NCBI GenBank assembly: GCA_039105265.1
Contig: JAPFFF010000020.1
Coordinates: 2,497,001 to 2,561,000 of the forward strand
DNA length: 64,000 bases
Origin: Tritrichomonas musculus
Taxonomy: Eukaryota; Parabasalia; Tritrichomonadida; Tritrichomonadidae
Reading direction: 5' to 3'
This document shows positions 44,804 through 55,524 of this stretch, piece after piece. Position 1 is the stretch's first letter; the number at the start of each line of letters is the position of its first letter. Below the pieces are notes generated by a model. That model saw only the letters and a program-made list of their open reading frames with translations. It was not told the DNA's origin and ran no database searches. Position numbers and translations under genes: made by a program.

Positions 44804-46837
44804 TTAGTTTAAAAATGCCTCATCATCTTCTAAGTCCCATTCACCATTCTGTTCTCGATTATATTCTTGTGTGATACCATCGTGCCATTCACCTCCTTCT
44901 TCATCATTTTGATGGTCGTACTGCATGCCCTGTTGTTCTCGTCCAGTATATTGGTCGTGTATCAAATTTTCCCTTTCACGTACATTGACTTCTTGAGCTG
45001 ATTCTACCATAGCGTGTCCGAAATCATTATAAATCTTATTTCTGAGTTGTGCTCTTTGTTCAGCAGTCCAATGATTTCCATTAGTATGAAGAACATGTAA
45101 TAATAGGCTTGAAACTTCTGCATCAATCATTCGTTTTCCTTCACTCTTCTTACACCATTTCTTAAACTCTTCATTTTCTACTGAGGTGAAATTACGTTTA
45201 TGAGCAACTGTACTAAGTATATAGTGTTTCCATAATTTTGACGTAGCCATCATAATTAGTCTTGCCTTGAATTTAGGAGTGATATCTAATATGTTTTGAG
45301 TCCTAAGAGCGGTAATAACATCTTCAACAACATGACTAACAACATAATCGCGGAATCTAGCAAAGGCATTCTTTCGCTTCTCCTTAACAAAACTGTACCC
45401 ATCTAACTTGTAATCTCTCCATGCTTCAGGCATTGTATAGCCTGTCATCTCACCTAAATGATGTGGATTTCCATTGAGGTCATTATTATAACTATAATTC
45501 AATTTCTCCTTGAGATATATTGGAACAGTGATTGATTTTCCGCCATGTTCATTCCTATATTGTTTTCTAGCAGCTGCATCATAATCTGTATAGAAATGAA
45601 ATCGTGCAGGCCAATCTGACTTTGCTGTTGTGTATCCATTAATGTATATTGGATTGTTGCTACCATTTTTAATAATAATATCTGGAATATTATCCCCGTT
45701 AACATCTTCATCTGATACAGACCATGGTTGACTATTAGGATTTGCTGCATTTCGTTTATTAACAATATCTTGAGCTCCAGCAAGGGTCATTGCTTTTCTT
45801 CTTCTTTTGATGTCTTTTTTATTGTCTAGAACGATATCCCATAACGAATTCATTCCTTGTTTTGGTCCACCAACCCTACCTGGTCGATGTCGTAAATGGT
45901 TTATTGATTCAATCGCTATTCTTTGAATTTCTTGGACATTGTTCGCTATATTATTGATATCTACAGGATTTTGAGCAAAAGAATTGTAGTAATTAACTAA
46001 TTGCTGTAAATCTACTTCTTGTGCCATTTGATTTTGAAATAAAAATGTATTATTGTTATTATTAATATTAGTGTTATCTATAATTGGAGTTGTTTCATTG
46101 GCAAAGCCAAGGCCAGCGGCGCTGTCATTAGGGGGTCTTCTTCTTAATGCATTCAATGGATTCAATTCTGGAAAAGTCTCTCCTGCTCCAAGTCTAAAGA
46201 AAAATCCAGAATACTCTTGAGGCTCCCTATGTGAAGTTTCTGGAGGTAAAGGGGGAATAATATTATTGTCGCTAGAAGCACCTTCACTTTGTGGATATAC
46301 TCTATTTGTGAAATGGTCCAGACTTTCTTGATATATACGCCTTACATATTTATGGTGAATATTATCATTTGATGCAAAATCATGTTCATTGAGTATTCTA
46401 ATGATAGTATGTATAATATTTTTTGGATACGTCTTTTTATATTGTTCAAGTGTTTGGGAATTAATTCTTGTTGTGAGTTCATTATAAACACCATTATTTG
46501 TTCTAGCCCATTTACTAAACTGATAATCATTAAAATCTTTTAAATCAGAATAACCTATTGGTCTATCATATGGATTTTCATTTTGAACCCTTTCAATGAA
46601 TCTATTCATGGTAGTATCATTAACACTATTCCCTTCACGTAAACCAAATTGAAATTCGTTAAGAGGTTCTACTAAACGAGTAGCATATGATTCGTCCTTA
46701 AGTACATATCCTCCTGAAGTAGTAGTAATATTAAACCCTAATTCATTGTTCAATCTATTACAGTATCCTAATAATTTTTGAGTATTATTGCCTTGCATTA
46801 CATGACCTGCTTTAAGTATCGCATTTGTTTTACTCAT
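44804..46837 (-). CDS. Maverick ~680-residue protein of unknown function (element C copy)
   Basis: 677 residues from MSKTNAILKAGHVMQGN. N-terminal conserved domain to about 190; Pro/Ser/Asn-rich linker with ETSHREPQE and ETFPELNPLN to about 270; C-terminal domain with the calcium-loop-like DVNGDNIPD and PIYINGYTTAKSDWP; Arg/Lys-rich KRRRKAM near 335; acidic tail. Its size and its fixed place beside the ATPase suggest a virion, portal-like or terminal protein, but I see no diagnostic motif. One double-hairpin cassette lies in the linker, where A has another. Confidence 0.75.
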   Translation of the reverse strand: MSKTNAILKAGHVMQGNNTQKLLGYCNRLNNELGFNITTTSGGYVLKDESYATRLVEPLNEFQFGLREGNSVNDTTMNRFIERVQNENPYDRPIGYSDLKDFNDYQFSKWARTNNGVYNELTTRINSQTLEQYKKTYPKNIIHTIIRILNEHDFASNDNIHHKYVRRIYQESLDHFTNRVYPQSEGASSDNNIIPPLPPETSHREPQEYSGFFFRLGAGETFPELNPLNALRRRPPNDSAAGLGFANETTPIIDNTNINNNNNTFLFQNQMAQEVDLQQLVNYYNSFAQNPVDINNIANNVQEIQRIAIESINHLRHRPGRVGGPKQGMNSLWDIVLDNKKDIKRRRKAMTLAGAQDIVNKRNAANPNSQPWSVSDEDVNGDNIPDIIIKNGSNNPIYINGYTTAKSDWPARFHFYTDYDAAARKQYRNEHGGKSITVPIYLKEKLNYSYNNDLNGNPHHLGEMTGYTMPEAWRDYKLDGYSFVKEKRKNAFARFRDYVVSHVVEDVITALRTQNILDITPKFKARLIMMATSKLWKHYILSTVAHKRNFTSVENEEFKKWCKKSEGKRMIDAEVSSLLLHVLHTNGNHWTAEQRAQLRNKIYNDFGHAMVESAQEVNVRERENLIHDQYTGREQQGMQYDHQNDEEGGEWHDGITQEYNREQNGEWDLEDDEAFLN
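46098..46124. repeat. Double-hairpin cassette in the ~680-residue gene of C
   Basis: TTGGCAAAGCCAA (46098-46110) and CAGCGGCGCTG (46114-46124), separated by GGC. It lies in the linker just before the Asn-rich run, at about residue 240, where A carries a different pair and D none. Confidence 0.9.
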
Positions 46838-46939
46838 TTGAATGCTATTAAATGACAAACTTTTTTGTTTGGCCTTTGCTTATGCAAATGCAAAAAAATA
46901 ATGGCCCATATAAGTATACCTATTATAAGCCACAAGCAG

Positions 46940-46966
46940 CGTCAGCTGACGAGCCTCTGCGAGTCG
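46940..46966. repeat. Hairpin insertion between two genes of C
   Basis: About 27 bases absent from the otherwise near-identical E copy (gap after 300). It contains the 12 bp palindrome CGTCAGCTGACG (46940-46951) and CTCTGCGAG (46955-46963). The second hairpin has only a 3 bp stem, so this cassette is degenerate or of a different kind. Confidence 0.8.
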
Positions 46967-46984
46967 AGCTTAAGTCTTGTGTTT

Positions 46985-47455
46985 TCACAAGCCACATTCT
47001 TTGATGAATTGTTGATAGTTAGTCTTTAAGCGGGATTCTATTTCTTTAACCAAACTGTATGTGTCATAATTTCGAATATCATGGTATACTATTTCTTTTC
47101 CATCTCTATTAGTAAACTTTTTTGGTTCACGTTCAATGACCAAATTTTGTAGATTCTCTTTAGTGTTTATGTTGTAATGTGCACCTTTAGATTTGGCTTT
47201 AATATATAATTTTTCACATTCAAACAGCTTGCATAAATCATTATATTTCAATTGTTGCCTCTTCCAAAGTGATATCAATATTGGTTTAAATACTACATAA
47301 TTACTATCAAATCTATCTTCATATACTGTATCTTTACTGAATAAAACATAATATTCATATGCATTTGTTTTTAAATCAACACTGTGGTCTTTAATAAATT
47401 CCTCTAATTTATCACATAATTTATTAATAGAAACGTATGCAACTTGTTTAGTCAT
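46985..47455 (-). CDS. Maverick 156-residue conserved protein (element C copy)
   Basis: Near-identical to the E copy and clearly homologous to the A and D proteins. It starts MTKQVAYVSINKLCDKLEEF. The conserved middle reads KRQQLKYNDLCKLFECEKLY, and the end FIKECGL. It lies next to the right terminal repeat. Stem CTTGTG/CACAAG (4-base T loop) straddles its stop region in both C and E. No catalytic motif; function unknown. Confidence 0.8.
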   Translation of the reverse strand: MTKQVAYVSINKLCDKLEEFIKDHSVDLKTNAYEYYVLFSKDTVYEDRFDSNYVVFKPILISLWKRQQLKYNDLCKLFECEKLYIKAKSKGAHYNINTKENLQNLVIEREPKKFTNRDGKEIVYHDIRNYDTYSLVKEIESRLKTNYQQFIKECGL

Positions 47456-47545
47456 TTTTTGGTGTTATTTGTATTGCGGATAAAAAATTAAAATTAAAAG
47501 AATAAAAATAAAATTTTGAGAGAATAACATTTTATATCACAATTC

Positions 47546-48287
47546 ACAAAATTTTTTTAAAATTTTTATTTTCAATATTTTTAAAAAGTATAAATATGTT
47601 ATAATTTTATGAGAAATTTTAGTTTTTTATATCACATTTCAGGTATAAAGATATCACTTTTGAGACTACTAACATATACTTTTAATGTGAAAATAAAGGT
47701 TTTTATGCGCAATATAGGGTCTCGTATAACAAATCAAAAACTGAAGACAGTTATGGACCGCATTAATGACCTATATTTATGGTGGTCGGTTCGAAGCTCG
47801 TCAAGAGCGGAGAACCGAGAAAGGGGGGAAGCGAAGCGTTTTAAGACCCCCGGTCTTAAATCACCCCTTTTAAAAAGTATAAACTATGTAGTCATAAACG
47901 AGTGAAAAATGTATTATTTATTCCACTAAATAATATTCAAAAAATGAAGACAAAAATGAAAGTTATAAATGACCTATATTTATGGAGTCCGGTTCGAAGC
48001 TCGTCAAGAGCGGAGAACCGAGAAAGGGGGGAAGCGAAGCGTTTTAAGACCCCCGGTCTTAAATCACCCCTTTTAAAAAGTATAAACTATGTAGTCATAA
48101 ACGAGTGAAAAATGTATTATTTATTCCACTAAATAATATTCAAAAAATGAAGACAAAAATGAAAGTTATAAATGACCTATATTTATGGAGTCCGGTTCGA
48201 AGCTCGTCAAGAGCGGAGAACCGAGAAAGGGGGGAAGCGAAGCGTTTTAAGACCCCCGGTCTTAAATCACCCCTTTTGTACACTACT
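47546..48287 (-). repeat. Right terminal inverted repeat of Maverick C
   Basis: It holds three GC-rich palindromic blocks. The outer two belong to a perfect or near-perfect 203 bp tandem repeat (units from 47872 and 48075). The left repeat has one unit fewer. Frames at 47609-47905, 47902-48108 and 48105-48329 merely follow these repeats. Confidence 0.9.
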
Positions 48288-49176
48288 AAAATATATTATG
48301 ATTCTTATAAATATAACGTATTTATATAAGTTTAATAAATTTCAACAGTGCTTAGATTGCTTCCTCCTCGGAGCCATCAAAATAAAAAATGATATGTTTT
48401 GAAGCAAAAACTGTTTATCTCAGAAATTAACGTCTTTTTATCAGAAATAAAGTATACATTTTTTCTCAATTTTTCATTTTCCATATTTTTTTGTATAATA
48501 ATTTCTTATATCTAAAAATGAGCCAGATGATTGAAAAAATTATAAAAACATTAAAGGAATTTTGATACTGCTAAAGCTCTAGAACTTTTTTTTAAAATTC
48601 AAATTCAATAATTCATCTAAACTTTCTTAAATCATTAATCAAGATATCTCAACATTAAATTTTTCTTTAGGCATGGAATATCATTATATCAAGAAATGAA
48701 TCAAAAAAAAACAGAAAATGAACGACTACATACGTTTTTAAAAATCGAGGGTTTTCTATATATTTTTCAAAATTTGAAAAGCTATGTCATCATCCAATAT
48801 TTTAATTATTTAATAAAAACATGCATTAATCAATAGTTTAAAAGATAGAAAAAAAACTAATGTTGAGACTTTCATAATTAATTTAATATTTAATGAAAAT
48901 TATCAAAAAAAAAAAAATGTGTATAATCATTAACACTTTTTTATGAAAATAATGATATATGATAGGAATGATTAAGGCCTCAATATAAATGTACCATATA
49001 AATTAATATTGGTATAGAGAAATCAGTAAAATATTCAATAATCAAATATTATATGATATTCATTAATTATCATAAAAATTGAAAAAAAAGCTAAAGATTT
49101 AATGTAAAACATAATAAATAAAGAAGTGTTCGAAATTTTTTCTGTTCTAGTTTTCAGGATATAATTGATACCAGAA

Positions 49177-50793
49177 AATATTTATATGTTTAACAAGTTG
49201 TTGGTCAAATATTGAGCATATTCCTCTGTTCAATTTTGAGAAACAATAAAATCAAATCTGACCAATTATTGAAGTTTTTTAAAGATTGATTAAATTAATA
49301 AATGTTTTCATTTATAGTATTGTTTATTAACTATGATTATATATTTTTATTAAAATAAAATTCAAGTATAAACTAGATATTTTTATTTTTTTAAAAAATT
49401 TCAAAAGGCAAACGTTTTTAAAAAGATTGAGATTGCCCAGGTTTGAAAGACCCTATTTTTAATCTTCATCATATTGTATTCTATTATATTTAATTAATTG
49501 TTTTTTTGCAATTTGCTTCTGATAAAGAAAAAAAAAAGAATTATTAAAAATTTTTAAAAAAAAAATTAACGTCTTGCCTCAATTATTTCAAAGTATCACT
49601 GAATTTTTTCAAGCATCTTTAAGAAAATTTAAAAACGAGTTTTATATGAACAAATTTATTAACATTTTTAGAAAAATTGGCCCAAGATTTTCATACACAG
49701 CCAAATTATTTATTAAAAGAAATTCTAAAAAGTTTTATTTACAAATTATTTAATAAAAATCTCTGTTTAATTCTGAGAAAAATATTAATTATTAATATTT
49801 GAAAAATTTTTATCTAAATTTGATAAGCATAAATCTCTTATTCCCAAGGTGAAATAATGATTCTTACATTTCAAAACAAATCAACAAGGTTATCATGCCT
49901 TTGAACAAGCTTCGTTAGGGGCTCGATACCATTATTTGATTTTTTTTTACAATATTACTTTCTTTGAATTAGCTTCCAAATAAGAATTTTAATATTAACT
50001 AATATGATAATTCTAAAAGCACAATAAACCGAAATAATGGTTGGAAAAATGTCATTTTCATTGTCAATAGACATTCACAAGTATTGATCCAAATAAAAAA
50101 ATAATAAGTTAATTCACATAAATATCATATTAATGAGATATAATTAGTGAGTCTTAATTTTTAAATGTTAAAAATAAATATTCACAATTAATGTTTTAAA
50201 GAATTATCTTCATAGTAATTTTGTGCTATTTGAAAGTAAATATCTTCTTGTATACTTATTATAAAAACATAAAAAAGAACATTTAACCTATTTATTTTAA
50301 AATCCTTGAGAGATATCTCTTTGTTATTCATATTTTTTTTAATTTTCTTAAAGATGCTTGAAAAAATTCAGTGATACTTTGAAATAATTGAGGCAAGACG
50401 TTAATTTTTTATTTAAAAATTTTTAATAATTCTTTTTTTTTTCTTTATCAGAAGCAAATTGCAAAAAAACAATTAATTAAATATAATAGAATACAATATG
50501 ATGAAGATTAAAAATAGGGTCTTTCAAACCTGGGCAATCTCAATCTTTTTAAAAACGTTTGCCTTTTGAAATTTTTTAAAAAAATAAAAATATCTAGTTT
50601 ATACTTGAATTTTATTTTAATAAAAATATATAATCATAGTTAATAAACAATACTATAAATGAAAACATTTATTAATTTAATCAATCTTTAAAAAACTTCA
50701 ATAATTGGTCAGATTTGATTTTATTGTTTCTCAAAATTGAACAGAGGAATATGCTCAATATTTGACCAACAACTTGTTAAACATATAAATATT
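49177..50793. repeat. Large inverted repeat, 460 bp arms
   Basis: Arms at 49177-49636 and 50330-50793 are nearly exact reverse complements, starting AATATTTATATGTTTAAC on the left. The 0.7 kb between is AT-rich and holds no gene. A second short inverted match (GGCCCAAGATTTT near 49680, complement just right of the right arm) suggests a rearranged or nested structure. I see no clear target duplication. It may be a foldback or non-autonomous transposon. Confidence 0.75.
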
Positions 50794-52332
50794 ACATAGT
50801 ATAAAGGAATTTCTAAAATCTTGGGCCATTTTTTTTTCAGACACTTCTATAAATAAATATAATTTAATCTTTTTATTTGTAGAAAAATATTTTTTCTTTC
50901 AGAATTGAACAAAAATTATATTTTTTAACGATATATTTTTTCCCTATCAAAATATTCAAAGAATTTATTGAATTTTTTTCTTAAGATTTATCAAAAATTC
51001 AATAAAATACGATAAATAAAAAAAATAGATTTATCTTTTTTTAAATAAAAAACAATTTCATAAAAAATATTTTACTTGTAGAAAAAAAATTGTAAAATTA
51101 AAATACAAAATAGAAAAGTTTAATAATATTCAGAGACGGAATAAAAAATACATTTCACTATTTTATACAATTTTAATGAGCAACAGATTTAATAAATTTT
51201 AAATATATGAAGAATAATCTTAATGATAATTATTTTATAATCGAATATTGATAAAAACAAACATTAAAACACTTTTTTAAGTTCATCAATGCTTTCGATG
51301 ATGAAAAATTGAAAAGCTTTTAAATAAAGAAATATAAAGTGTTCTGATTATTAAAAGTGTTCAATAAGTTACAAATGTTATATATATTAATGTTATCTAA
51401 GAAAAATGAAATCGAACGAAGCAATTCAATTTTTCAGAAGAGTTCTATTCAAAATTTTATATTCAAAAAATTCATATAATTTTGATATAAGATATAATAT
51501 AAAGAATATTGATCAATATTTTACTGCTTTTGTATCATGAAATTCATAAAATGCGGATAAAAAAGATTTTTGATTTATCAAAAATGAAATTTTCAATTCA
51601 TAAAATATTGCCACATTTAGTTCTATTTTTTATCAAATAATAAAAAGTGACATATATATTAAATATCAAATATATTGAGTATATACATATTATTTATAAA
51701 TTTATAATAATAAATTTAGTTTTTGTAAGTATACAAGATATTTTAAAGTATATATATGCACTCATATAAAATAAAGAATAAAAAATTATATCATAATAAG
51801 AATAGAAGATATAGAAATCAAAAAAGATGTATATATCATAAAATTGCATTGTTTGTATGAATAACCAAAATAATATTGAGCAGAACCATTGAAAGATATG
51901 ATCCAAGAAAAAAGAATACATGCAAAAAATCACATTCTTTATTTGAAATAGATAACCAAAAGGAGTCTAAATTTATTTTTGCTGAATCTCAAATAACAAA
52001 AAAATTATATCGAAATTTAAATTTATGATGGATTTAATTAAATTATAGATTTTGAATCTGATATAGATATTCCACCAAATTTACATTTTTTTTTTTTTTG
52101 AAGATTTCAAAAACTCTTGATCGTTGAAGCAGTTGATAGCAATATCAAGATTTCAAATTCAATAAACGTGTGACATATTTTTTGATAGAATTGATTGAAA
52201 AATTCTGATTAAAAAAATATTCAATTTTGTCTCATTTTATGAGAACAAAATTGAGAGCATGTCTCAAATATTATTAAATCTGAGATTCTTTTTGTTGCTT
52301 TGTGGCTTTGAAATAATGCTCTTTCATTGCAG

Positions 52333-52540
52333 ATTCAGCATTACTAAGTATTTCTTGATTGGTGATTCAATGATTTGGCTAAGATTGTTCGGTGCTTCAA
52401 TCATTAATGAAAAAATATATTATTATTTAAGTTTAAATACTCAATTATTAAGAAGTAAATAAGTAAAATTATATTTTTATCACTTTGTAATGCTTCCATA
52501 TTTTGAGGAATCTCGAATATGAATTCTTTAGTATTGTTAG
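52333..52540. repeat. Dispersed repeat, copy 1 (other copy at 62670-62870)
   Basis: About 200 bp shared with 62670-62870, including TCTTGATTGGTGATTCAATG and TTTAAATACTCAATTATTAA. By eye about three quarters identical. It is non-coding in both places and may be a decayed mobile element or a gene flank. Confidence 0.7.
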
Positions 52541-52919
52541 AGTCGATACTTTTTCTTTATTATGAAAATTGATGTCAGTTTTGTCATTTCTTATAGAAGA
52601 TTAATTAAAATTTAAGTTTTAGAATACGAACTGCTATTTTATACGATCATCTGAGTGGTATTTAATTGATTAAATAAATAAAATTTCTTTATCAGACATT
52701 TCAACATGATTTTGTTCAAAGATTTTAATTATCCTTAAATAATTGTGTCATTGCAGCTCCCATCTTTCTTAAATACTCAAATATCCGAAATGATTCATAG
52801 AATCCTGCAAATTATATAAAAGTTGGCTATTCTTTTAATATATGGTCATTTTTAGCATATTTGATTTTTCTTAATTTGAGAATAAATGAGTTGATTGGTT
52901 TATTTGTTGAATATATTTT

Positions 52920-53940
52920 TTATTTTGAATGTAAGTAATAAAGCTCTCTATTATTGAATTGAAACAATATCATTAGAAGAAAAGAAGGCAACAGAAAAAG
53001 TAATGTAAATACAAAATCAACTGATTCACCAATTTGTATAGTAAAAATTAATTTGTTTATTTTTTGTAAGTCATCACGAAAACCTGAATATGTATCAAAA
53101 TCACAGTGAAATTGCGTCATATTTTTACCGATTAATTCTTTTCCGTATTTTTCTTTATATATACTGGCCAACTTCGATAAGTCACATTCATTTAAGTGTA
53201 CACTGTCTGTATCCGTATAGTATATATCTATATTATTCTGTTGAGCAGTACTCACAACGTGATTCATGATATGTTTTGACCATGATAACACAGACACACC
53301 AAATTGTGGTAAATTAAAATGTTCATTAACTGGTTTGATCTTTTTAACGAAACATTTGGATGAATCAGTAAAAGTTACTTCCTTAATGAAGTTTTAATTA
53401 CGATATACGTATGATGTAAGTTTATTTTTGTCAATCACTTTAGTTTCTTCAGTCATGGGTTTCAGTATTGATTTTCCATAAATTGAGTTCAGTAAAAGTT
53501 TGATCGTTTGTTGTAATGCATTACCTTCATTTTTATACTTTAAACGTAAGTCAAATAATGTTTTGATAAATTCGTTGATCTTATTATTGAAGCCTTCATT
53601 GAAGTAATTCCCGCAAATGAGTTCGTATTCTACGTCGTAAAATTCCATGAGATCCATTAATGTAATCTTATCAATGTAGTAATGTTCCACTGTTTCATTA
53701 CAGAATATTTTGGATTTCTGTTCATTACGTTTATATATATGGCCAAAGTGGTATGGTTTAATAGACTTGGGTACTAATTTAGTGATATTTACTTCAGCGA
53801 AGAATGCATCATATGTCATCAATTGATCTGTTGTACAATTATCTGGTATGATTCGTGGTACTCCCTTTGGAATACCATACATAATTGACATCGCAGATGG
53901 GTATAAACTGACAGCATCAAAGTCTTGAATACTACCTTCA
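52920..53940 (-). pseudogene. DNA polymerase B gene of Maverick F, fossil piece
   Basis: Polymerase motif A (FDAVSLYPSAM), motif B (LLLNSIYGKSI) and motif C (IYYTDTDSVH) are visible, in the order of the intact polymerases of A and C but clearly diverged from them. The exonuclease and N-terminal parts are not found in the window. The gene is broken. It identifies the fragment as Maverick/Polinton. Confidence 0.85.
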
Positions 53941-54194
53941 ATATAAGTTAGATATGGTATTGGGTGTTTTACACCACACTACACAATTAGAAACTTACAC
54001 TTTTGGTCTATTTTAATAACGAAAACGACAAGATGACAATCAAGAAGAGATGTCATGATTTACGTCTTGTGTTCTTATGATTTAATGTATAACCTCGACG
54101 CCAGAGCTGTTGGTGATGTTTCATGTGTTGCTATTATAAATGATAACGCAATCAATAGATACAATGAATGAAATATAATTTATTGATATCATAA

Positions 54195-54416
54195 ATGAAA
54201 CGATTAACTGACCCAATTGATTACATACCAATACCAAAAGAATACAAGCGAATTGAATTAATTTATTTTCAACCATTGAGTGTTCTATTAAAACGAGATG
54301 ATAAGACATTGAGTCAACAAATAAAGAAGTTGAAAGAAGAGACAAAAATAAAAATGTTCACTGATGAAACGTTTAATATTGATGAGTATATTATAGATGA
54401 ATGTTGTAATGGTTGA
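54195..54416 (+). CDS. Small charged protein in Maverick F
   Basis: 73 residues, MKRLTDPIDYIPIPKEYKRI at the start, with a Lys-rich helix in the middle (KTLSQQIKKLKEETKIK). I do not recognise it. It may be a small Maverick F gene; it lies 50 bases before the next small gene on the same strand. Given the state of the element, it may not be expressed. Confidence 0.45.
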   Translation: MKRLTDPIDYIPIPKEYKRIELIYFQPLSVLLKRDDKTLSQQIKKLKEETKIKMFTDETFNIDEYIIDECCNG

Positions 54417-54465
54417 ACATTTAGATTGATTTATAACCCAAACAAAAATAATAAATGATTTTTTA

Positions 54466-54735
54466 TTGATGTCTAAAATGACTGAAAACAATAAATTAGA
54501 TTTAAATCAATTCAATCAAACACCTATCATTAAATCTATTTCAAAATCGAAGTCTATTGAAAATCTACAACTGACAGACACTAAACCAAAAGCTGAAACA
54601 AAGCGAGGAAGAAAAAGCAAATACGATAATGATGAAGAGAGAAAGGAAGCAAGGAAGAGACAACAGAAAGAATATCGTCAACGTAAAAAAAATGAATTGA
54701 TTGAAATGAAGAAACAAATTGAAGAACATAAATAA
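54466..54735 (+). CDS. Small basic, bZIP-like protein in Maverick F
   Basis: 89 residues. The N-terminal half is polar. The C-terminal half has a basic run (KRGRKSKYDNDEERKEARKR, then QKEYRQRKKNEL) leading into a short helix, much like the basic region of bZIP proteins but with too short a zipper to be one. The core RKRQQKEYRQRKK suggests DNA or RNA binding. An ATG two codons later could also be the start. It may correspond by position and charge to the small basic protein of C, though I see no sequence match. Confidence 0.5.
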   Translation: MMSKMTENNKLDLNQFNQTPIIKSISKSKSIENLQLTDTKPKAETKRGRKSKYDNDEERKEARKRQQKEYRQRKKNELIEMKKQIEEHK

Positions 54736-54737
54736 AT

Positions 54738-55136
54738 TTATTTATTTATGATATCTCCAACGTTTGCATCAGTTGATGGTTTGATTTTGATTGTGATGAA
54801 TAACGGACTCATTTGTTTAATTGGCTGATACATAAAATCAACGAGACGCATTTCAAGATATTTTAATGAATCGCCATTAGTTTTTATTTTTATTGGCTTG
54901 GTCTGGTCATAACTAACAATGAGTGGAGCTTGATTTAAAATCATTGAATCAATGTTTGCGATAACTGATGGTGTGTATTCTTTTTCGCCAATTGAACTAT
55001 AAACTGGCTGACCCTGTAGTGATACAAGATATAATTTATTTGCATAATTTAAAACTGGTAAATCATGAATTATGTATGGGGTGTTATTTTTGATTTCAAT
55101 TGGTAGTGTGGTGTTATATAGTCCAGTTAATAGTTG
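54738..55136 (-). pseudogene. Beta-rich protein gene piece of Maverick F, probably a virion protein
   Basis: A minus-strand frame of about 130 codons ending KPSTDANVGDIINK. It has regular beta-strand patterns (YANKLYLVSLQGQPVYSSIG; LFITIKIKP). It has no recognised homologue among the genes of A or C. Its place and pattern suggest a capsid or minor virion protein of this family (inference). Confidence 0.45.
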
Positions 55137-55500
55137 TATTCGATGACTGATAGATTTAATGATGATTGTTTGAAATTTAATAATGCTGTCAATAATTTAA
55201 TAAATCAAGTGGCAGGAATTAATAGTTGTCATTGTATGGATGAAGGAGGATTGCATGACCAATTAACAGCATTAGATGGATTAGTTAATAATTTTGATAG
55301 TTATATAACATCAACGATTAATCCAGAGATTCAAAACATATGGCAATCATTCTCAAGATTTAGCGCTAGAGTTTGGGGCGCTAATGCTGAACAACTAATG
55401 GCACCATTGGATAAAATAGAAACTGTGTATACAACAAGTAGATTTCCATTGATTGTAGAGCTATCAAAATTTCACCATTCCGATCATTTTTGTAAAATTT
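55134..55500 (+). pseudogene. Maverick F small gene start, fossil piece
   Basis: The frame reads MTDRFNDDCLKFNNAVNNLI and continues with helical, Cys-containing sequence (SCHCMDEGG), then FSRFSARVWGANAEQLMAPL. It resembles the start of a fibre- or assembly-type protein but I do not recognise it. The element sequence ends close to the foldback element. Confidence 0.45.
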
Positions 55501-55524
55501 TTACATCCTTTCAACGGTTTAAAA

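Larger units (their letters stand above)
30106..48287. mobile_element. Maverick C (18.2 kb), looks whole
   Basis: This is a complete Maverick/Polinton. It starts AGTAGTGTAC and ends GTACACTACT, with the 5 bp target AAAAT duplicated at 30101-30105 and 48288-48292. The inverted terminal repeats are about 538 bp (left) and 742 bp (right), the difference being one extra 203 bp unit. Twelve genes are open from end to end, with no visible break. The clean target duplication and very similar termini point to a recent insertion. Its genes look more AT-rich at third positions than those of A. Confidence 0.95.
48288..52919. other. Gene-free AT-rich stretch
   Basis: There is no convincing gene in 4.6 kb; the frames at 51694-51933 and 52259-52462 have low-complexity or chance composition. 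It holds a large inverted repeat (49177-50793), many A/T runs and, at about 52333-52540, a repeat shared with 62670-62870. Confidence 0.7.
52920..55500. mobile_element. Maverick F, old broken fragment of another family
   Basis: A remnant of a Maverick unlike A, C, D and E. It has part of a DNA polymerase B gene on the minus strand, two small genes on the plus strand, a beta-rich gene piece on the minus strand and another small gene start on the plus strand. Neither terminal repeat is seen. It is broken in several places (at least three) and looks older than the others. The foldback element abuts its right end. Confidence 0.8.

Noticed and set aside
47609-48402. Four overlapping frames of 66-98 codons in the right terminal repeat of C
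   Set aside because: They repeat with the 203 bp unit and share the same GC-rich palindromic block; no support for protein function, although the open frame is noted as a finding.
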